Source: CAZRNB01 sp964601355
Lineage (GTDB): Bacteria; Planctomycetota; Phycisphaerae; Sedimentisphaerales; Anaerobacaceae
Assembly: GCA_964601355.1 (NCBI GenBank)
Contig: CAZRNB010000066.1
Span: 1 to 15,873 of the forward strand
Direction of reading: 5' to 3'
DNA length: 15,873 bases
The position numbers and the translations under genes are program-made. Below the pieces are notes generated by a model, which searched no databases, was not told the origin of the DNA, and worked only from the letters and a program-made list of their open reading frames with translations. The first letter of the stretch is position 1. Each line of letters begins with the position of its first letter. Positions 13,791 through 15,873 of the stretch are shown here, piece by piece.

Positions 13791-13887
13791 CTTGGGAATT
13801 TTTGCTTTGTAATTTTACGTTTTGAATTTTACGCTTTGATTTGCTATCCCCCATGCTAAATACTATATACTATATGCTAAATTCGAT
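13791..13887. repeat. Two adjacent heptamer tandem repeats
   Basis: The first tract has eight units: CTTGGGA (13791), ATTTTTG, CTTTGTA, ATTTTAC (13812), GTTTTGA, ATTTTAC (13826), GCTTTGA, TTTGCTA (13840). After six bases comes a second of five units: ATGCTAA (13853), ATACTAT (13860), ATACTAT (13867), ATGCTAA (13874), ATTCGAT (13881). Both tracts keep the period of seven without slippage. Confidence 0.85.
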
Positions 13888-13988
13888 GTTACATTATATC
13901 CAAAAACGGCTTAATTTTCAAGTAAATTTTCAGGAAAACAGAACGCTGATTGTCTCTGTTATTTTTCACCTTAGACTTCGGCGATTTT

Positions 13989-14033
13989 GTGCTACTCTGC
14001 GAAGTAGCGAGGCTTCTTCGCTACGAAGCACGA
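13989..14033. repeat. 45-bp hairpin element inside relic A
   Basis: Outer arms GTGCT and AGCAC enclose inner arms GTAGCGA (14004-14010) and TCGCTAC (14017-14023). It divides the codons for IKD and KIAEV cleanly. Its length is a multiple of three, but in this orientation it carries a TAG, so it would truncate a live protein. Confidence 0.7.
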
Positions 14034-14079
14034 GTCCTTTATTTTCTGCTCAAAGATTTCGATAAGTTTTTTGTTTTCC

Positions 14080-14100
14080 TGGCGTAAGCCATCCTGGCGA
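14080..14100. repeat. 21-bp insert within relic A
   Basis: Compared with relics C and D, relic A has 21 extra bases between the codons for NYQ and ENKK. They include the stem TGGC-GTAA-GCCA and end in a second TGGCGA. The insert keeps the frame. Confidence 0.6.
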
Positions 14101-14124
14101 TTTTGATAGTTGGACAACTACTGT

Positions 14125-14148
14125 ATAAGTATATGCGTATATACTTAT
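14125..14148. repeat. 24-bp palindrome, copy 1
   Basis: Arms ATAAGTATAT (14125-14134) and ATATACTTAT (14139-14148) around GCGT. The pairing is perfect over ten bases. It lies just upstream, in the minus sense, of relic A. Confidence 0.85.
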
Positions 14149-14202
14149 GGACTGCTTTAGGAATCAAGGATTTTAGAGTGAGGGATTCGGTGCGAGAGAT
14201 TT

Positions 14203-14316
14203 TTAAGCCCAGAGAGCGGCGATAGAGTCTGAGATTTTTTTCTCGAAGATTTCGATTAGCCGGTTGTTTTAATTTACGATTTTCTGCTCGGTTTCGATTT
14301 GGGCGATGATTAGATT
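14203..14316 (-). pseudogene. Relic B: C-terminal fragment of the same family
   Basis: Minus-strand reading gives NLIIAQIETEQKIVN, a TAA, then NNRLIEIFEKKISDSIAALW-A and a TAA at 14203-14205. It reaches further toward the N-terminus than the other relics. The IxAQIExEQKIV segment followed by a second helix matches the tail I recall from type I restriction-modification specificity or methylase subunits. The internal stop shows that it is dead. Confidence 0.5.
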
Positions 14317-14362
14317 TTGAGCACGGATTACAGAGATCAAACGAATTTGGCGGCATAAGTTT

Positions 14363-14386
14363 ATAAGTATATGCGAATATACTTAT
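14363..14386. repeat. 24-bp palindrome, copy 2
   Basis: Arms as in copy 1 (14363-14372 and 14377-14386), with GCGA in the centre. An extra ATAAGT at 14355 precedes it. Confidence 0.85.
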
Positions 14387-14543
14387 CGAGTGTAACAGTA
14401 AACGGGGTTTTTGGGGGAAGTGGGTATTCAGTCGCAAATAAACGGGTCTTTAAAACCAGATAGAAGAAACGATGTCGGAGATTTTTTTCTCGAAGATTTC
14501 GATGAGTTTTTTGTTTTCCTTTTGATAGTTGTGCAAGTACTGT
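14387..14543. repeat. Inter-palindrome unit, first copy (pairs with 14992-15147)
   Basis: About 157 bp that I align by eye to 14992-15147 at roughly 90 percent identity with one single-base gap. It contains relic C and a non-coding tail with runs of G and T. With the palindromes on both sides, the duplicated block is about 210 bp and brackets the arsR-family gene as a direct repeat. Confidence 0.8.
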
Positions 14544-14564
14544 ATAAGTATATGCGTATACACT
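14450..14564 (-). pseudogene. Relic C: C-terminal fragment of the same family
   Basis: Minus-strand reading gives VYTHILIQYLHNYQ, then KENKKLIEIFEKKISD, then IVSSIWF and a TAA at 14450-14452. The first residues are coded by palindrome copy 3, and a TAA closes the frame just beyond it. No gene body is present. Confidence 0.5.
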
Positions 14565-14567
14565 TAT
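14544..14567. repeat. 24-bp palindrome, copy 3
   Basis: Arms 14544-14553 and 14558-14567 with GCGT between. The right arm has one change (ATACACTTAT), so it has nine of ten pairs. It lies 95 bases before the arsR-family start. Confidence 0.85.
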
Positions 14568-14662
14568 GGACTTTTGTTTGGCAGCGTTAATGTGTTATGC
14601 GAAATGTTGTGTTGTGTGAAATGTATAGTTATGTGAAATTGTGAAATAAGGAGTGAGCCGTT

Positions 14663-14947
14663 ATGGTTGATGTCGAAAAGCTGGCAAGGATATTTAAATT
14701 GTTTTCGGTTGAGGCACGGATACGCATTGTTCAGACACTTAAGCGTCGAGCAATGTGCGTTACTGAGCTGACGTCGCAACTGGGTATATCGCAGGAGGCA
14801 ACTTCTCAGCATCTGCGAGTGCTGAGAGATGCGGGAATTGTATGGTTTCAAAAGAGAGGTTTTCATGTTTACTATTCACTCGATAAACAAAATATGGCTT
14901 TCATTCACAAAGCAGTCAGTGCGTTATATGAGCCAAGCAATACATAA
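14663..14947 (+). CDS. ArsR/SmtB-family winged-helix repressor
   Basis: 94 residues from ATG 14663, with AAGGAG at 14648-14653. VEKLARIFKLFSVEARIRIVQTLKRR (residues 4-29) forms helices 1-2 of the ArsR fold. VTELTSQLGISQEATSQHLRVLRDAGIV (33-60) is the helix-turn-helix with the S-x-x-T-S-Q-H-L-x-x-L signature. FQKRGFHVYYSL is the wing. The metal-site motif ELCVCDL of true ArsR/CadC is not there; only one Cys (Cys32) is present, so arsenic or cadmium sensing by the classical site is unlikely. ArsR proteins bind AT-rich inverted repeats, and perfect ones lie on both sides of the gene. No target gene (pump, reductase, methylase) is visible in the window. Confidence 0.88.
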   Translation: MVDVEKLARIFKLFSVEARIRIVQTLKRRAMCVTELTSQLGISQEATSQHLRVLRDAGIVWFQKRGFHVYYSLDKQNMAFIHKAVSALYEPSNT

Positions 14948-14967
14948 AGAAGATTTCGCACAGTTAT

Positions 14968-14991
14968 ATAAGTATATGCGTATATACTTAT
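14968..14991. repeat. 24-bp palindrome, copy 4
   Basis: Arms 14968-14977 and 14982-14991 with GCGT between; one more pair on each side gives 26 bp. It starts 20 bases after the arsR-family stop codon. Confidence 0.85.
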
Positions 14992-15147
14992 AGGGTGCAA
15001 CAGGAAACGGGGTTTTTGGGGGAAGTGGGTATCAGTCGCGAATAAGCGGGTCTTTAAGACCAGATAGAATAAACGATGTCGGAGATTTTTTTCTCGAAAA
15101 TTTCGATGAGTTTTTTATTTTCCTTTTGACAGTTGGGTAATTACTGT
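14992..15147. repeat. Inter-palindrome unit, second copy (pairs with 14387-14543)
   Basis: Second copy of the unit, holding relic D. Differences from the first copy are mostly single-base changes scattered along the length, as expected of a duplication that has had some time to drift. Confidence 0.8.
15054..15138 (-). pseudogene. Relic D: C-terminal fragment of the same family
   Basis: Minus-strand reading gives LPNCQ, then KENKKLIEIFEKKISD, then IVYSIWS and a TAA at 15054-15056; a TAA directly precedes it. It is the duplicate of relic C. Confidence 0.5.
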
Positions 15148-15171
15148 ATAAGTATATGCGTATATACTTAT
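15148..15171. repeat. 24-bp palindrome, copy 5
   Basis: Arms 15148-15157 and 15162-15171 with GCGT between, a perfect pairing. It is the last copy; no similar repeat is seen after it. Confidence 0.85.
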
Positions 15172-15224
15172 AGAGTGATCCCAGTGTAGATGAAGATCGG
15201 GAATTACATTATCGTATAGGAGAC

Positions 15225-15265
15225 TCCGCTACGCCGAAGGCTACGCCGGATAAGAGAGCGCTTCG
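15225..15265. repeat. GC-rich hairpin element in non-coding DNA
   Basis: GCC-GAA-GGC is the core of a longer imperfect stem from TCC (15225) to GGA (15250). A second small stem, GCG-CTT-CGC, follows. CTTCGCAGAG is shared with the reverse complement of the 45-bp element in relic A, which suggests one element family. Confidence 0.6.
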
Positions 15266-15316
15266 CAGAGACGAGTAGTTTGTCATAGTATCAAGATGTA
15301 AAACAATATTAGCAGC

Positions 15317-15403
15317 ATGGGCTACATTCTGTTATTAGGTTCGGCCATCGTTTTCTGCATACTGTCCCCAACGATTATTGAATGGCTGTCCCTAGTTAGT
15401 TAA
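15317..15403 (+). CDS. Possible 28-residue membrane peptide
   Basis: ATG 15317 to TAA 15401-15403 reads MGYILLLGSAIVFCIL, then SPTIIEWLSLVS. That is one hydrophobic helix with a polar end, the profile of a small toxin or membrane peptide. There is no good ribosome site and no homologue I recognise, and a chance open frame of this length is common. Low confidence. Confidence 0.2.
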   Translation: MGYILLLGSAIVFCILSPTIIEWLSLVS

Positions 15404-15449
15404 GCTTCTCCTAATACGAAATAGTTAATATTTAAGATGCGATCACAAG

Positions 15450-15499
15450 CTTCTCAAGATTCTCCCAAGCCTTCACAAGCTTTCAAAAATTTTCAAAAG
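15450..15499. repeat. Degenerate repeat with period near ten
   Basis: TCACAAGCTTC, TCAAGATTC, TCCCAAGCCT, TCACAAGCTT, TCAAAAATTT and TCAAAAG follow each other. The period is 9-11, unlike the strict sevens elsewhere. The surrounding 15404-15695 stretch is AT-rich and holds no gene I can support. Confidence 0.5.
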
Positions 15500-15695
15500 A
15501 AATGCTTGCTTTTTTAATAATATTATGTATAGATGCTGCAACTTTAAGAGGAGATACACCTGTTGATTCAAGGCAGAAAGAGCATTGTGCGTTGCTAACA
15601 TCAATGGATGTGTAATTACTGAATAAATTAAATATGAAAGAAGTGCCTTGAGTTAATTTAAGCAAATTTCTTATGTTTTTTAGGTAAAAATCTAT

Positions 15696-15819
<124 letters not shown>

Positions 15820-15873
15820 CTAGTCCCTATACAAGCGTGATTTTTTGTTTTTTATCACGATTTGATTCGTAAA

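Larger units (their letters stand above)
13971..14120 (-). pseudogene. Relic A: C-terminal fragment of an ENKKLIEIFE-type protein
   Basis: Minus-strand reading gives NYQ, an eight-residue insert coded by 14080-14100, then QENKKLIEIFEQKIKD, a 45-bp hairpin element, and KIAEV with a TAA at 13971. Removing the 45 bp gives QKIKD-KIAEV, which matches the C-terminal helix I associate with type I restriction-modification (HsdS or N-6 methylase) polypeptides. The frame upstream is closed by TAG, and no start or body of the gene is present. Confidence 0.55.

Noticed and set aside
13411..13854. A 147-residue minus-strand open frame covering the nadE leader and the spacer upstream
   Set aside because: It consists of a heptamer tract, a dispersed repeat and a hairpin, has no ribosome site and overlaps the nadE start; I treat it as repeat DNA.
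14039..14437. A 132-residue minus-strand open frame across the palindrome array
   Set aside because: Its frame differs from that of the ENKKLIEIFE relics and the composition is basic and low in complexity; the relic frame explains the sequence better.
14663..14947. Assigning the ArsR-family protein to arsenic resistance
   Set aside because: The classical Cys-x-Cys metal motif is absent and no ars operon genes are present.
14125..15171. Reading the palindrome series as a CRISPR array
   Set aside because: The intervals are 180-424 bp, two of them are near-copies, one holds a gene, and there are no cas genes; this is not the architecture of a CRISPR array.
14125..15171. Reading the palindromes as integron attC sites
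   Set aside because: They lack the R/L box layout of attC, there is no integrase in the window, and the intervals carry dead gene ends and not whole cassettes, apart from the arsR-family gene.
15502..15615. A 37-residue plus-strand frame, MLAFLIILCIDAATLRGD and on
   Set aside because: It has only a weak upstream AAAAGA, no recognised family, and lies opposite another chance frame; not enough to call a gene.

Overview
The window looks like a chromosomal piece of a planctomycete, probably Phycisphaerae / Sedimentisphaerales-like. This rests on recalled family resemblance, not on a search. The hints are a TIGR03790-like secreted protein, a nitroreductase/DJ-1 fusion, and an intergenic repeat (13558-13728) whose reverse translation (MQNKANFRKSQ..., GENKPN) I associate with planctomycete assemblies. 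Many bacterial genomes show part of this, so the assignment is moderate.

Positions 1-7723 are one end of an exopolysaccharide locus, all on the plus strand. It holds the tail of a probable glycosyltransferase, a secreted beta-helix protein, a WbuB-like GT4, an ExoA-like GT2 with C-terminal membrane helices, a DegT-type sugar aminotransferase, a monotopic phosphoglycosyl transferase that would load the first sugar phosphate on undecaprenyl phosphate, and a TIGR03790-like exported protein. A HepT-MntA (HEPN / minimal nucleotidyltransferase) toxin-antitoxin pair with its own promoter sits inside this row.

Positions 7793-13391 are housekeeping or unlinked genes. A VanZ-like membrane protein (minus) diverges from a nitroreductase/DJ-1 fusion (plus). 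A YtrA-type GntR regulator overlaps a slipin gene behind a strong promoter with a palindrome over its -10. A glutamine-dependent NAD synthetase (minus) converges on the slipin and overlaps it by 4 bp.

Positions 13392-15873 are accessory DNA: repeats, four decayed copies of the same C-terminal protein helix (ENKKLIEIFE...) on the minus strand, five copies of a 24-bp AT-rich palindrome that punctuate those relics, an intact arsR-family gene between two of the palindromes, and a 124-bp MITE-like element.

Two repeat themes run across the whole window. (1) Short tandem repeats with an exact period of seven bases but a different unit at each site lie at gene junctions and inside vanZ; they often supply the C-terminal tail and stop codon of a gene. 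(2) Small GC-rich hairpin elements (typically 17-45 bp, hairpin loops often GAA or TTC) sit in genes. At three sites, removing the element restores a recognisable protein: the GT4 gene, mntA and a relic gene. These two themes, and the palindrome-delimited relic array, are the most unusual content here.
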